A stretch of DNA of 64,000 nt from Pollenia angustigena (GCA_930367215.1 OV884059.1:236529803-236593802), one strand, 5' to 3'; positions 11,550 through 22,889 are shown, counted from the stretch's first letter. The notes: generated from the letters alone by a model not told the origin. Program-made: numbers and translations.

Positions 11550-12019
11550 ATAATTTAGTTATTTAATTTCTTTAAACTTATTTTTTTTTATGGAATTTTA
11601 TCTTTTAATTGTTTAACCGCTCACAAATAAAAAAACGACACAACTTCTTCAAAATTATTTTACAAATGGCGCTAACATAATATGATTAGAGTAAAAATAG
11701 TTTGATTGCATCTTTAACAAAATATGATAAATATATAGAAAGTTATCATGTTATGGCTATTAAATATCATGATATGGTTGTGAGAAATATACTATGTTTA
11801 GAAAGTTATCATAATTAAGTTGTTAGAAAAATAATTATTTTTCGGTCAACAATACTCAAATTCATAATTGCGATAAACATTGATATGATTACAGTAACTA
11901 TAATATTGTTAATATTAAATAAAAATAACAATTATTTGTGTACGACAACAATATATTGTTACATTAAACATAGTGTTGCTGCCGTAACCATGCCCAACCA
12001 TATTTTTTCTCTGCGTGTA

Positions 12020-13546
12020 ATACACTTTTAAATATCAGCATTACTCCTCCAGTAATTTCTGAGATTATACTTGCCATTAAATCGCTTAAGAACAATAAAA
12101 GTCCTGGCCGCGACAATATTTCTTCAGAACTACTTAAGGCAAACACTAGAACGACGGCAGAACTGATCATGCCTATTATAGAAGAAATATGGACAACAGA
12201 GAGAATTCCAGACGCTTAATGAAGGCATTATTGTTAAAATACCTAAGAAAGGTGACCTAACAAATTGCAACAACTGGCGGGGAATAACTTTACTAAGCAT
12301 GTTGAATAAAGTCTTATCTCACGTTATAAAAAAAAGGTTAACTGACAAGTTAATGCCAAATCTGAGGAAACAACAGGCTGGATTTTGCTCTAAAAAGTCA
12401 TGCGTTGACCATATAAACTCTTTGAGAGTAATCGTAGAGCAGTCAGTTGAATGGAGGTCGCCACTATATATTATATTTATTGATTTTGAGAAGGCATTCG
12501 ACACCCTGGAACATAATGTTATCTGGAATGCTCTCGAATGTAAAGGGGTACCACGTAAACTCATCCAACTCATAAAAAGTATGTACACTGGGGCAAGCTG
12601 CCGAATTCTACACGATGGCATGCTTAGTCGTAAGATTGAGGTTGGTACTGGCGTTCGTCAAGGGTGTGTGATGTGTCCGCTCCTGTTTAATATAGTGCTG
12701 GATAGTGTAATGCACCAGGCAATGATGGGAAATCGCGGTATCGTATGGGGGCTGAACGAAAGGCTGGAAGACCTCGAATACGCAGATGATATATGCCTTC
12801 TCTCTCATAGCTATACAGACATGGACGCACAACTAAGACGTCTTACGAACATATCGGAGAAAGCGGGATTGAGAATCAATATTAAAAAGACCAAAGTTAT
12901 GAGAATAAATTCTGAAAACTCGAATCCCTTTCTAATAAATAATGAATTATTAGAAGAAGTGGAAACATTCTGTTACCTCGGAGCTGTAATTAATCGAACT
13001 GGTGGATCGAGTGAAGACATTGTAGGCCGAATAAAAAAGGCCACACAATCCTTCGGCCAGCTCAGTAAAGTATGGAAATCGTCCTCATTATCACGCCGCG
13101 TTAAAATCAACATTTTCAACACTAATGTTAAGTCAACTCTTTTATATGGATGCGAAACTTGGAACGCTGCCTCCCGAGACATTAACACATTGCAAGTTTT
13201 CGTAAATAAATGTCTCCGAAGAGTTTTACGAATCTTCTGGCCAAGAACCATCTCAAACAACAATCTGTGGGCTGAAACACGTCAAATACCGTTGTGTGTA
13301 GAAATTCAGAGGAGAAAGTGGAACTGGATTGGACATACACTCCGTAAGCCACAGTCCGATCTTGCCAGGAATGCTATCGAATGGAACCCGCAGGGAAGTC
13401 GCAGAAGAGGCCGACCAGCACATACATGGCGTAGGCAACTTGATAGCGAGGCTAACAAAATGCACAAAAGCTGGAGTGAAGTAAAAACTATTGCGATGAA
13501 CAGATCTGAATGGAAGAAGTTTGTTGAGGCCCTATGCTCCTTATAG
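12020..13546 (+). pseudogene. LINE reverse transcriptase and C terminus (frameshifted)
   Basis: Reverse transcriptase of the RTE-like LINE, for target-primed copying of its RNA. The first part, SLKNNKSPGRDNISSELLKA, precedes a stop/frameshift near 12217. The rest is open for 415 codons from 12299. Motifs: GITLLSMLNKV, QQAGFCSKKSCVDHI, FIDFEKAFDTL, GVRQGCVMCPLLFN, LEYADDICLLS (catalytic Asp pair), LINNELLEEVETFCYLG, TLLYGCETW, and the C-terminal WIGHTLRKPQ, NPQGSRRRGRP and ALCSL. It keeps catalytic residues despite the upstream break. Confidence 0.8.
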
Positions 13547-13557
13547 GATCGAGGGGA

Positions 13558-13584
13558 ATATATATATAAATATATATATAAACC
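13558..13584. repeat. TA-rich microsatellite at the LINE 3' end
   Basis: A run of TATATATA and AATATATATATA follows the short LINE 3' UTR. RTE elements often end in simple repeats, so this probably belongs to the insertion. Confidence 0.5.
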
Positions 13585-14523
13585 ATTTTCTATTAACGAA
13601 TTAGTTTTTTTTTAATTTCAAAAGCTTAAATACAGTGCTAACTCGATTTAATGAACGATTAATGTCCGGCCGATTTGTTAAATTGGAAATGTTTGTTAAG
13701 CTCAATTTTATATGCTAAAGTAAACTTATACTGTATCTTTACCTTCTCTCGTAAAGGAGCTAAGTCCAATATAATACATTTTACAGGAGAAGAAAAAAAC
13801 TTGCTAAAAGCTTTAGTTGATAGTATAAGTTAGATAGGAAGTACTTCTTCTCAGAAGCAGTTTTTAATGTAATTCTACATCTTCGGACTATTGGGCAGTA
13901 TGTGATGGAAGTAGAGTCTTAGACTGAGGAAACTGGGACTACTAGGAAATTTCACGATATGTCGCTTACGGATCTTATATGAGATTGGCAAAGGTGGTTA
14001 TTGCTTTGGCCCGCTCGGGTCCACGGATCACGTAAAAACTAGAATCGACTTTGGGCATTTGCCGAGGATGGAACTACCGTCAAGGGAGAGAATGTCCAAC
14101 CAACAAGTGTTAATGTTTAGTTATAAAATTTCATATTTAAAGAGGACTTAGAATTTTTTTGACTTTTTTTTGCAAACTATGTAATTTTGTGTACTCAATT
14201 GATCTGCATCAATTGAATTTTCTAAAATTGTGGACTGAGCTCATTTACATGTTGAGGTAACGATATTATTTTACATATACATATATGTATGTATGAATGT
14301 ATATTATTGATTTTTAGTTAAAATAAGCTACGCAAATTCGGCGGCTGGAGCTAAGCAACGACTGCTAGTTAGGGTTATAAGGTTTGGTGATCTCTCACCA
14401 TACGTAGCGTATTTTTCTTCTTAATGTTTAGAAAATTAAATTTAATGACTAAAGGTTAATGACTTGGCCACAAAGGTGAAATAAAAACTGACAGCACCGC
14501 TGCCAGCTAACAGTATCTATTTC

Positions 14524-14660
14524 TACACAGAAAGAAAAAACTCGTACTAAATTTAGGTTTTCTCTACTTCCTTTTGATACGAATCGTTCTTAAAAATTGA
14601 AGTACAAATAACACTAAAAAGTACTTTAAACAATCCAAAATAGGATAACTATCGAAAACC
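14524..14660 (+). repeat. ACACAGAAAGAAAAAA-end MITE fragment
   Basis: Starts ACACAGAAAGAAAAAACTCG and continues with CGTACTAAATTTAGG and AAGTAC motifs. A related end, ACACAGAAAAAAACAATCGG, with AAGTACGAGTCGTACTC, lies at 62193. Both are followed within 400 bp by CAACAAC-rich DNA and an ACGATTTG(T/C)TTGTT block. No matching right end was found. Confidence 0.45.
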
Positions 14661-14804
14661 AATATGTGTGTGCGTACCCGTGTGCTTGTAAAAGTTTGTT
14701 GTATAAACAACAACAACAACAACACTACAAAAGAAGGTTAAAAACGATTTGTTTGTTTTGTGAAGAAACTACAACAACACTACAAGAAGAAAAACATACA
14801 GGCC

Positions 14805-15701
14805 CACTGTTGCCAGAAGTGCAGATTTCTCTGCATTTTGAAGATTTTTCGTTGCAAAAATTACGAAGTGAGATTTGCAGATTTTTGCTATCAAATTGCA
14901 GATTTTTTGATATTGAAGAAATTGTAACAATTGGACTTTTATATTGAACTTTGTGACTAACTTTTTAAAAGATTGGATTTTGGAGATCAATTAAAATTTT
15001 TAGTAAAATCAATATTTGAAATTGTATAAACAATTTCCAAATTTAATATGCAAAGAAGATATGCAAACAATTGACTTTTGATTTCATATACTTGACAAAT
15101 AAAAATATAAATTTATTACACTTTTGGAAAAATAAATGTCAAATTAAGAATTTTGACTCAAGAATAATTTTCCCAAAATCGAGCGTTTTGGTTAAAAAAC
15201 ATTTGTTTTGCCACATTCATCAGCTAATGTGGAACCAATATTAAGTAAATATACATAAATAAAACAAAGCAAAATCGTTCAGATAAAATATCGCTTGAAG
15301 GAATTTTGTACACAAAAGACTTCCTTAAATTAAATAAATCAATTTATTTTAATACTCTAATTTAAAATAAAATTCTAAGACAAACGACTTCTGAAATTTA
15401 CAATAAATAAATGTATACAATTATTTTAAATTCGATGATATGATACTATGTATGCACAATGTTTTTGAATATACATTTAAGTATATATACACATGCATTC
15501 ATATAATATATATTTTTCTCTTTTGTATATTTTAACTTTATATTTTAATGAACGAATCCGAAAATAAAAATAAAATCAACCCCAAAATAAAGTATTTTAA
15601 GTTCCTAGATTTTTTGCAGATTTTAACAATTTTTTTCCAGATTTTCCAGATTTTTTAGTCCAATTTTTCAGATTTTTTAGAAAAAAAGTCTGGCAACAGT
15701 G
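14805..15701. mobile_element. hAT MITE with perfect 8-bp duplication TACAGGCC
   Basis: TIRs CACTGTTGCCAGA and TCTGGCAACAGTG are perfect complements. The octamer TACAGGCC flanks both sides (14797..14804, 15702..15709), the hAT signature. Subterminal repeats of GCAGATTTTT occur at both ends. No coding. It landed inside the left TIR of the CAGGCCTGTTCTG element. Confidence 0.85.
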
Positions 15702-16179
15702 TACAGGCCTGTTCTGAAAATCACATTTTATCAAAGTAATTCGACGACACTATAAAAATAAAATTTGCTTTTGTGACTTCTGTTGTGATTTCTTTTAGTT
15801 GAATTAAAGATCGCTAATTTACTAGCAGCGGCATGATAGCAAAGTCTAATATATAAATCATAAAAGCTGTGAAGAATCACAAGAACAAGTTTGCAATATG
15901 TATAGCGAAAATTCGGGAAATTTTTTAATATTTCAAATAAGCCATAAAATTTATTAAAAGTCCCTAAAACTTTAAGTAATGGCAAAAATTCAGGAAAAAA
16001 TTGCTTAATTAGCGGAAATTCGTAAATTCGTTTAAGCTGTAAAGAATCAGAAAACTATCTATCGCGAACATGGCTAAAAAATGGCAACATTTTAAGCTAA
16101 TTTGAGGTCGCTAAATCGGTAAAAAAAAAACAAATTTCGGAAAATAACATAAAAAGCGTTAAAATATGAGATTTGAACC

Positions 16180-17146
16180 ATGGAAAGATACACAATCGAG
16201 CAACGCTTGTTATTAAAATGGGCGTTCAAATCGAAATGCATATCGTTCACTTCGTGATTTTTTCGGTCAATTTAATATTGCTTCTGTTCGCGATAGTGTG
16301 GCTGAAGAGCCGTCCACCTCAACTCGTCGTCGTGCCCAACAATTGCACCTCTCACGCTCGTCGTTGATGAACATTATGCATAAAGACTTGCATTTACACG
16401 TTAGCAAGGTGCAATTGACTCAGGAACTAAAGCGTCTTGACCATTCCAAACGTCGTCAATGGTCAGAATGGTGACACGATAAGGCAACAGTGGATGATAA
16501 ATTTTCAAAGAAACCCATCTTCAGTGATGAGGCCATTTTCACCTCAGTGGATTCGTCAATAAGCAAAATTGCCGCATTTGGGCGAATGATAATCCAAGAG
16601 TGATTGTCGAAAAACTAATGCACCCACAAAGAGTGACTGTTTGGTGCGGTTTATGGGCTGGCGGCATAATCAGGCCGTATTTTTCCCGAAAAGAGGCCAG
16701 TCAGGCAGTTACTGTGAATGGTGTTCGCTATCGTGAGATGATAACGAACTTTTTATGGTCCAAATTGGAAGATATGGATGTGTACGATATGTGGTGTCAA
16801 CAGGACGGTGCCAATTGCCACACAGCTAACAAAACTATGGCTCTTTTGCGCGAAAAAATGCAAAGGCCATGTTATCTCACGTGGTGGCGATGTTAATTGC
16901 CCGCCAAGATCATGTAATTTGACACAGTTGGACTTCTTTCTTTGGGGTTATTTGAAAGAAAAGGTGTACGTCGATAAGCCAGCAACAATTCAAGAGCTTA
17001 AGGATTAGATAATTCGGCACATTTACGGCATAGAACCTCAATTATGCCTCAGCGTCATCGAAAATTTGGACCTTTGGGTGGAGGTATACTGCCGAGGTCG
17101 CGGCGGCTATTTGGCCGACATTTTGTTCCATAATAAAAAGAAATGA
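16180..17146 (+). pseudogene. DD41D mariner (rosa-like) transposase relic
   Basis: Transposase of a Tc1/mariner element. It starts MERYTIEQRLLLKW, then stops and frameshifts accumulate (six or more before 16580). Two readable pieces remain: 16600..16896 (RVTVWCGLWAGGIIRPYF, QQDGANCHTANKTMALLREK) and, one frame over, 16850..17008 (GGDVNCPPRSCNLTQLDFFL, WGYLKEKVYVDKPATIQELK), then GGYLADILFHNKK and a stop at 17144. Counting from the Asp in QQDG to the Asp in LDFF across the frameshift gives about 41 intervening residues, the DD41D spacing of rosa elements. Non-functional. Confidence 0.75.
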
Positions 17147-17185
17147 CAATAATTTCCTAAATAATTTGTGTTTTATTCAAAATCA

Positions 17186-17214
17186 ACATCAGCCCTTAAA
17201 ATTTAACCACCCTG
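17186..17214 (-). repeat. Right terminal repeat of the DD41D mariner
   Basis: The right end, read on the minus strand, is CAGGGTGGTTAAATTTTAAG, followed outward by TA (17215). No matching left end was found between 15710 and 16180, so the left terminus is lost or diverged. Confidence 0.6.
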
Positions 17215-17808
17215 TAGAACAAACTTTTTGTCAGGTGGTAAAAAAGAGCACTCCACTTGTGTTTGTTTGTGCTTTCGACAATTGAAAATCACACCGAAAA
17301 TCCCAAAAACGGTGTGATTGATTTTAAAAAGCACATTTGATTTCCAACCACGTGATTTCCAGAACAGGCCTGATTACATAAGGTTTATCATGTTTATAAA
17401 TTAAAATAAGATGCAAAAATTCCCATTTTCTATTTATTCAAATTAGTTAGGTAAATACATATGTTATGACCCGAGATCAAAAGCAGAATCGGTGAGATAC
17501 AGCCACATCTAAGTATGCAAAACAGCTATGGAAAAATGCATGCAAAAGTGTAATAGCCTGTCATCAGATCCGTGGATCTGATATTTTATTACATTCTTAA
17601 TCACAACTATCTCCGTGTTTTTATTTAAAAATGAAAAAGTACATTCCTACTGAGACACCCTTTATGTAAGTAATCTTAAAAAAATCGTAAAATCGGGGCC
17701 CAATTGTTTGGTTTGTTCGTTACACAAGGTACTTAATGAGAAAGAATTAAGCGTTCATTTTTTTGCGAAATCGTTGAATTGAGTATTCGTTAAGCCTGGA
17801 TACTACTG

Positions 17809-18437
17809 TATGTATTCTATTAGTTTTTTTTTTTAACCAAAATAAAAATAGTTTGTTTGTAATACTGCCAATTTTTCGTCCCAATTTTTGTCAATTGCTT
17901 TCGTACGGTGTGATTAAAGAAATTGGAAATTGTTTTCGATTCCGGGTAGTATTAATCTGTTTTCTAAAATTACTTTACCAAAAATATTTGCAAAATACAT
18001 TTCAACAAAATCAACTACACTTCCTAGTTATTCTTCTATTGACAGGTTGCCTGAAGTCCGTAAGAGTTTCCGCATCAAGTGTTTAGCTTAAGTCTTTTGT
18101 TTTAAGCTCTCAACTTTTACACTTCTACTCTATTACAGTTATTTGCAGAACACTTGTTTCACAATAACAAATACTTTTAGAAAAAAAAAATTATAAATTA
18201 TTGCAAAATACAAAAATAACTTTTCTAATCAAATAAAACCAAGTCAAATCCTGTTTTAATGAAAACAAGAGAGACTCGTACAACTTGTAAAACAAACTTG
18301 ATTTATAGAAAAATAAATTTGTATAGACTTACAAATCTATGTACGTAAATTGTTTCTGGGTAACAACTATTAATAAAAATATTAAAAAAATTATTAAAGA
18401 ACTATTAATTTATATACTTTAATGTTAGTTTTATATA
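17809..18437. other. Non-coding gap between two DNA transposons
   Basis: No TIR pair, coding motif or tRNA-like box recognised. A 77-codon ORF at 17853 lacks motifs and has low-complexity composition. Confidence 0.4.
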
Positions 18438-18540
18438 CAGGGTGGGCCAACTTGGACTGACTGATTTGAAATGCTTATAATTTTTGTATTTATTTTAATT
18501 TTTTTTTCGCAGATAATACAGAATTTTATACAATTTTATA

Positions 18541-18749
18541 ATGTCATCATACTCAGTGGAAAAACGTGTAAAAATTGTTGAATTTTATTATGTTTCCGGA
18601 CGATCAATTGTTACAACGCAAAGAAAATACCGTCAGCATTTTAATACTGCAGAGGCTCCCAGTGTAAACTTGATAAGAAGCTTAATGACCCGTTTTGAGA
18701 ATTTGGGTTCACTGGGTAATGAACTACGAAGAAATGTTGTTGTTGACGA
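18541..18749 (+). pseudogene. Mariner transposase N-terminal helix-turn-helix, first part
   Basis: From ATG at 18541: MSSYSVEKRVKIVEFYYVSG, RSIVTTQRKYRQHF, then APSVNLIRSLMTRFENLGSL. This is the paired-like HTH of Tc1/mariner transposases, used to bind TIRs. The frame is cut at 18750 by a hAT MITE and resumes after 19744 with RTSLRRILKVDLKMFPYKIQ and LAQELLPTDAPQRRQYANK. Then the element ends, so the DDE domain is absent. Confidence 0.75.
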
Positions 18750-19736
18750 CAGGGTTACCGTTGGAAATTTTCGAAAAGGGTCACAAAAAGGGTATTTTCC
18801 AGAAAAAGGGGTCAAAAAAAGGGTATTTCAATAAAAAAAGGGTCAAGTTATTTATTAGCAGTATTTCCCATTTTAATGAACATAATAAGATCAAGTTTTT
18901 TTATAAGCAAACAAACAAATAATATTTCAGGTAGGAAGAGCTCAAAAAACTTAATTTTTGTATGGAATGCTCTGTCCTATTTTAAACAAATGTTTATTCT
19001 TTATCATTATACATAGCTAATTTTTTAATATATTTTATGTAATTTTCCGATTTAGTGATGTCAAAAAATTTTAGTGTTTGTCGATTAAAGCGATTTTTTC
19101 CTGTAAGTGTCAGATTTTGTAAAGCTTTTACGATTTTTAATAAATATAAGACTTTGCTATCATACCGCTGTTACCAAATATATGGGAATTTCCGCTAATT
19201 TAGCAATTTTTTCTTGTTTTCATTCCTGTTAGGGCACTCTCAACACTGTCGATTCAAAAGAAGCAAAAAGTTCAATACCTTTTGCCATTATTAAGGGCGA
19301 TTTTTTTTAATAAAACATGCTACTCTTTAAGCAAAACACCAAATTGCATTTTTTTAATAAAATGTCAAATTTTTGTTTTGAAAAGAAACCACCGTAACAA
19401 ATAAGAAATATGTATGTATATGAGTTATGTTTGCTATTAGGGAAATTGTACTTTACTATCAAAAATCAAGGAGAAGAAAGCATGGAATTGTAAGTTTATA
19501 CTTTGAATCTCTTCCATATCAAGCAAGGCTTATTTCGAAAACATTTGTTTAGCACTTCTGTTCCGCAGTGTTGACAAAAAACAAAATGTGAGAGCTATTT
19601 CCATAAAAGGGTCAAAAAGTGTCACAAAATAAGTGATAATGATACAAAAGTATAATTTAAAAAAAGGGTCATAAAAGGTATCAACACCGTCGAAAAAGGG
19701 TCAAATTGATACTTTAGTATCACAACGGTAACGCTG
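18750..19736. mobile_element. hAT MITE with perfect 8-bp duplication GTTGACGA
   Basis: TIRs CAGGGTTACCGTTG and CAACGGTAACGCTG; flanking octamer GTTGACGA at 18742..18749 and 19737..19744. AAAAGGGTCA-like motifs are repeated at both ends. Related ends (CAGTGTTACCGTCGG) bound the foldback element at 41284..49700. No coding. Confidence 0.85.
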
Positions 19737-19925
19737 GTTGACGAGCTACTTAATTGAACATTTCCAGAACATCGCTACGGCGTATTCTAAAAGTTGATCT
19801 GAAGATGTTTCCATATAAAATTCAATTGGCCCAAGAATTACTGCCGACGGATGCACCACAACGGCGACAATATGCCAATAAATTATAAGCATTTCAAATC
19901 AGTCAGTCCAAGTTGGCACACCACG

Positions 19926-21192
19926 TATTAACATACATACAAATAATAGTAACACCTCCCTAACGAAACACGAGTATCAAGCAAATTTTAATCTAATATT
20001 TCTGTTAAGATTTTTACGTAACAAAAAAAAAAAATTATAGTGTTTTTGAATTTGTTGTATTAACGAAAATTCAAATTAAAAACCCGCAATTAATCTCAAA
20101 ATTTTGCCATGAAATTAAATGTAAGACAAATAAAACAAAATTAAAATAACGATTCACATTCGTTTAATTCGATTCATTTCTATTTACATGTGTGTGTATG
20201 AGTGAGTGTGTGTGTTTTTAAATTTATTGCTAAATATTAATTTTCTACTATCTATCAATACTAATTTAAAGCCTGAATTAACAATTTGGTTATTCGAGAG
20301 TTGTTATTGTTGTTGAAATTTTTTTGATAGAAAAAGACACCATAAAATAAATTAAGAAGTTGTGGAACACCGGCAGCATTTGGTACTGTTGTTGTTGTTG
20401 CTCTTTTTAATAAAATGCATTCGTATCAGTCTGTGTCTGTGTAAGTAAACCAATCAACTTTTGGCATATTTGTGGTGTTGTTTTTGTTTCTATATTCAAT
20501 ATGTGTGTGTGTTGTTGTGCATTTATAAGATAGTTTTTTTCTCTCTTAAAGTTTGATAAAGTTGATCCAAACGACCTTGAAAGATATCTTTGTGTTTTGT
20601 TGTTGTTGTTGTTGTTGTGCTGCTGGCTGTTTTTGTTTTTGTCTCTTAATATAAAGTGACATATTTAGTATGATTTTTTTTTATTTGAAATTTTTACTTG
20701 TTAATTAAGTGATAATTAAAACTGTATTGCAGGTTCTGAAATAATGCTTTAAGTAAAACTTTTAATTGCTTTATTTAATAAAAAAAAAAACCGTAATAAA
20801 CTAAAGTCTTGTTTAAAGTTAGAAGTTTGAACTTTTTGCGCTACAAGCCAGATTCACAATGTAAGCAACATTTTCATCTTTCGCGCTATAAGCCGGATTC
20901 ACAATGTAAGCAACATTTTCATCGGGTGCTTTTGGGAGAAAAAATATAATTGCAAATTATGCTCCAAACTTTTATTATGTATTAATTATTATATTCAAAA
21001 AATATATATTAAGTATATTTATCAAATATGGAAAATTGAAAATTTAGCACGTCATACAGAAATCTTATTAAATATTGTAAAAATTTGTAGAAAACACAAA
21101 AAAGTTTTATTGCTATTTTTTGTATTGGATTTTTCTAGGATTTATTAAATGAAACAACAAATGCGCGAAAGAACTAGAAATACAATTGGCGT
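19926..21192. other. AT-rich non-coding DNA with trinucleotide runs
   Basis: Contains GTT/TTG runs (20390, 20590) and TG-rich stretches (20190). A 45-bp direct tandem duplication lies at 20834..20926. No coding signal. Confidence 0.5.
20834..20926 (+). repeat. 45-bp tandem duplication
   Basis: Two adjacent copies contain GCGCTAYAAGCCRGATTCAC and AATGTAAGCAACATTTTCAT, with few differences, so the duplication is recent. Function unknown. Confidence 0.75.
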
Positions 21193-21752
21193 ATTCACAA
21201 GGTGTGCTATCATGTTATATTGTCATAATGATCTAACATTTAACAATGGTTTAAAAATATTGCTGTTGCTTTGTAACCAAAAAGTGTCCTAAATAAATAG
21301 AACTTTGCTTGCTATGCTTATTGTGCTGTCGTAATGTATCCAAAGATACCTGCGCTGAACGGCGCCGATGTTGGTAAAATTGTATCTGGCTAACATCCGA
21401 ATTTAACCTGGGGCTAGCAATTTATGCAACAAATCACTTGCGGCGTCAAATTAGATCGGCTTAGGAATTGCTGTTTGGTAAACAAACAAAATAAAATTTA
21501 TTTCTGATTTGCGTCTGCAAAACGTAAAATAGTTGGATAATAATAGTTTGGATCTAATTTAATTTATTAATTCATGGCCTAGAATTAAAAAATATTTTTA
21601 TTCATGGTCAATATTAATTTTTTATATTTGTTTTAAATCAGCTGATCAAATAAAATTTAAAATAACACACTGAATTTTGAGGGGATGTTCACAACATTCG
21701 TATTTTTTCATGTTATTATTTTAAGACATTTGACTTTATGACACCTTGTGAA
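21193..21752. mobile_element. MITE with ATTCACAAGGTGT ends
   Basis: Left ATTCACAAGGTGTGCTATCA and right end complement AATTCACAAGGTGTCATAAA. Length about 560 bp. A GC-richer patch inside (21320..21480) is unassigned. No clear target duplication. Confidence 0.55.
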
Positions 21753-21976
21753 TTACCCAAATATGTAAACAAACCAAACAATGTAAACAAAACATATTAT
21801 ATTGCCCACGTTTAGTTCTCACAAAAAAAGCGTCAATAAAGCTTAAAAAAAAACGCAAAAAAGTTAAAAACCGCTGCGTTCGAGCAAAAACTGATAAAGT
21901 TGGCAACAGTGCTACCATTTATTCTGAAAATTTTAATTTGAAGTTAAAAATTTGTACATTTTTTTTGACAGACTTA

Positions 21977-22102
21977 GGGCCATTATTACAACTTGAAGTT
22001 AGCTAAAGTTAAGATTAAATTGACAGGTAATAATGTGTTATCTGTCAAAAAGCGTCTGTTAACTGGCGGATAACAGCTAACGCCAAGTTATAATAATGGC
22101 CC
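21977..22102. mobile_element. PIF/Harbinger-type MITE, TTA duplication
   Basis: TIRs GGGCCATTATTACAACTTG and complement GGGCCATTATTATAACTTGG; TTA flanks both sides. At 126 bp with GGGCC ends it fits PIF/Harbinger. Subterminal GTTAGCT is shared by both arms. Confidence 0.75.
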
Positions 22103-22358
22103 TTAGAAAATTTGTCAATAACACACGTATATACACAGAAAAAAATTTTTGCGCCAGTAAAAGAATTAATCAAAAATAAAATCAGTTTTAATTAAATATT
22201 TAATCAGGTTAATAAAACATTTAATCAAGTGAATTAAACGTTTAGTTGAATTATTGTCAATTAAACATTTAATACATTTGATTAATTTGCCTTTTATTCT
22301 TTTTTTCCCAAAGTATTTTCCTATAATTTCTTAAAACTATTTTTTTTTTCGAAATTAA

Positions 22359-22478
22359 AGGCGAATTCATACAGATTACCGCAGAGAGAGTTATGCGGAG
22401 ATAGTTATGCTGGCTTTGAATTGTTGTATGGAGTTTGACATTTTCAATACATTGGCGGTAACCTGTATGAATTTCTCT
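22359..22478. mobile_element. Short MITE related to the AGGCGAATT family
   Basis: AGGCGAATTCATACAGATTA and right end complement AGAGAAATTCATACAGGTTA are inverted, with ACCGC continuing in both arms. 120 bp. The first 14 bases match the elements at 4862 and 5902. Confidence 0.6.
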
Positions 22479-22889
22479 TGATTCTACTTCAGCAACAGTT
22501 TGTATGAAATTGTAAATGACGTTTCAAATAATTTTTATAACTTTTAAATCAGTTTAACAATAAGTCATATTGGTATTTGTATATGTGTCGTATTGGTTGA
22601 ATTTGCTATAATTTTATGAATGTGACATTCATGAAACTATATCGAATACAATCAATATTGCACAATAGAACACTTAGTGGAAATTTGCAAATATTGTTTT
22701 TTTTTTTTTTACTAAAAATGTGTGTGCTTGTGAAAAAAAAATTGTTGATTTCATTGTCAACACCCAGTAAAAATTTTGTGAAATTAAAATACATTTAAAA
22801 CGGAAACTTTGATCGCTATGGAATGGAGAATATCGAATGGCCGTGGCTTAATGCTGAAATGTTATTAAAATTTTATATTTTATAAATTA

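Larger units (their letters stand above)
10702..12017. mobile_element. Tc1/mariner-type MITE with TA duplication and inverted subterminal arrays
   Basis: TIRs CACGCAAAGAAAAAACATGG and (complement of right end) CACGCAGAGAAAAAATATGG are flanked by TA on both sides (10700, 12018). It splits the LINE between endonuclease and RT. Subterminal TAATCATATTAT-like motifs run along the left side, and their complement (ATAATATGATTA-like) along the right, making the whole element foldback-like. There is no transposase. The middle holds another MITE (11134..11549). Confidence 0.8.
8830..13560 (+). mobile_element. RTE-like LINE, nearly full length, inactive, split by nested MITEs
   Basis: Coding parts are an APE endonuclease (9277..10699) and a reverse transcriptase (12020..13546), separated by a 1,316-bp MITE. 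GC content rises at about 8830 and the leader has no clear ORF. The 3' UTR is only about 15 bp (GGATCGAGGGGAA) and then runs into a TA-rich microsatellite, as is common for RTE elements. C-terminal sequence ending in GSRRRGRP...W...LC also fits RTE. Clade is inferred from layout and motifs; the 5' end is uncertain. Confidence 0.7.
14799..17372. mobile_element. hAT-like element with CAGGCCTGTTCTG ends
   Basis: Left TIR CAGGCC/TGTTCTGAAAATCAC (split after CAGGCC by the hAT MITE at 14805) and right end complement CAGGCCTGTTCTGGAAATCA. Flanking octamers AAAACATA and ATTACATA agree at 6 of 8 positions, consistent with an old hAT duplication. The inside holds the MITE 14805..15701 and the dead DD41D mariner. 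No hAT transposase was seen. Confidence 0.5.
13633..17808. mobile_element. Pogo/Tigger-like shell with TA duplication, heavily filled
   Basis: Left end TA then CAGTGCTAACTCGATTTAAT; right end complement CAGTAGTATCCAGGCTTAAC, also flanked by TA. Both carry AATGAACG / TTAACGAA type motifs near the ends, as do pogo/Tigger TIRs. The interior consists of later insertions (hAT elements and a DD41D mariner) and unassigned sequence. No pogo transposase was recognised. Pairing these ends over 4 kb is an inference; each end could be a solo. Confidence 0.45.
18438..19925 (+). mobile_element. Internally deleted mariner keeping only the DNA-binding region
   Basis: TIRs CAGGGTGGGCCAACTTGG and (complement) CGTGGTGTGCCAACTTGG share a further GACTGACTGATTTGAAATG, about 45 bp, with TA on both sides. 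Without the nested hAT MITE (18750..19736) it is only about 490 bp. It carries the N-terminal coding region of a mariner transposase but lacks the whole catalytic domain: the reading frame runs straight into the right TIR. Confidence 0.8.

Noticed and set aside
22605..22640. Short palindrome ATGAATGTGACATTCAT
   Set aside because: Too short to support a MITE or regulatory call in AT-rich DNA.
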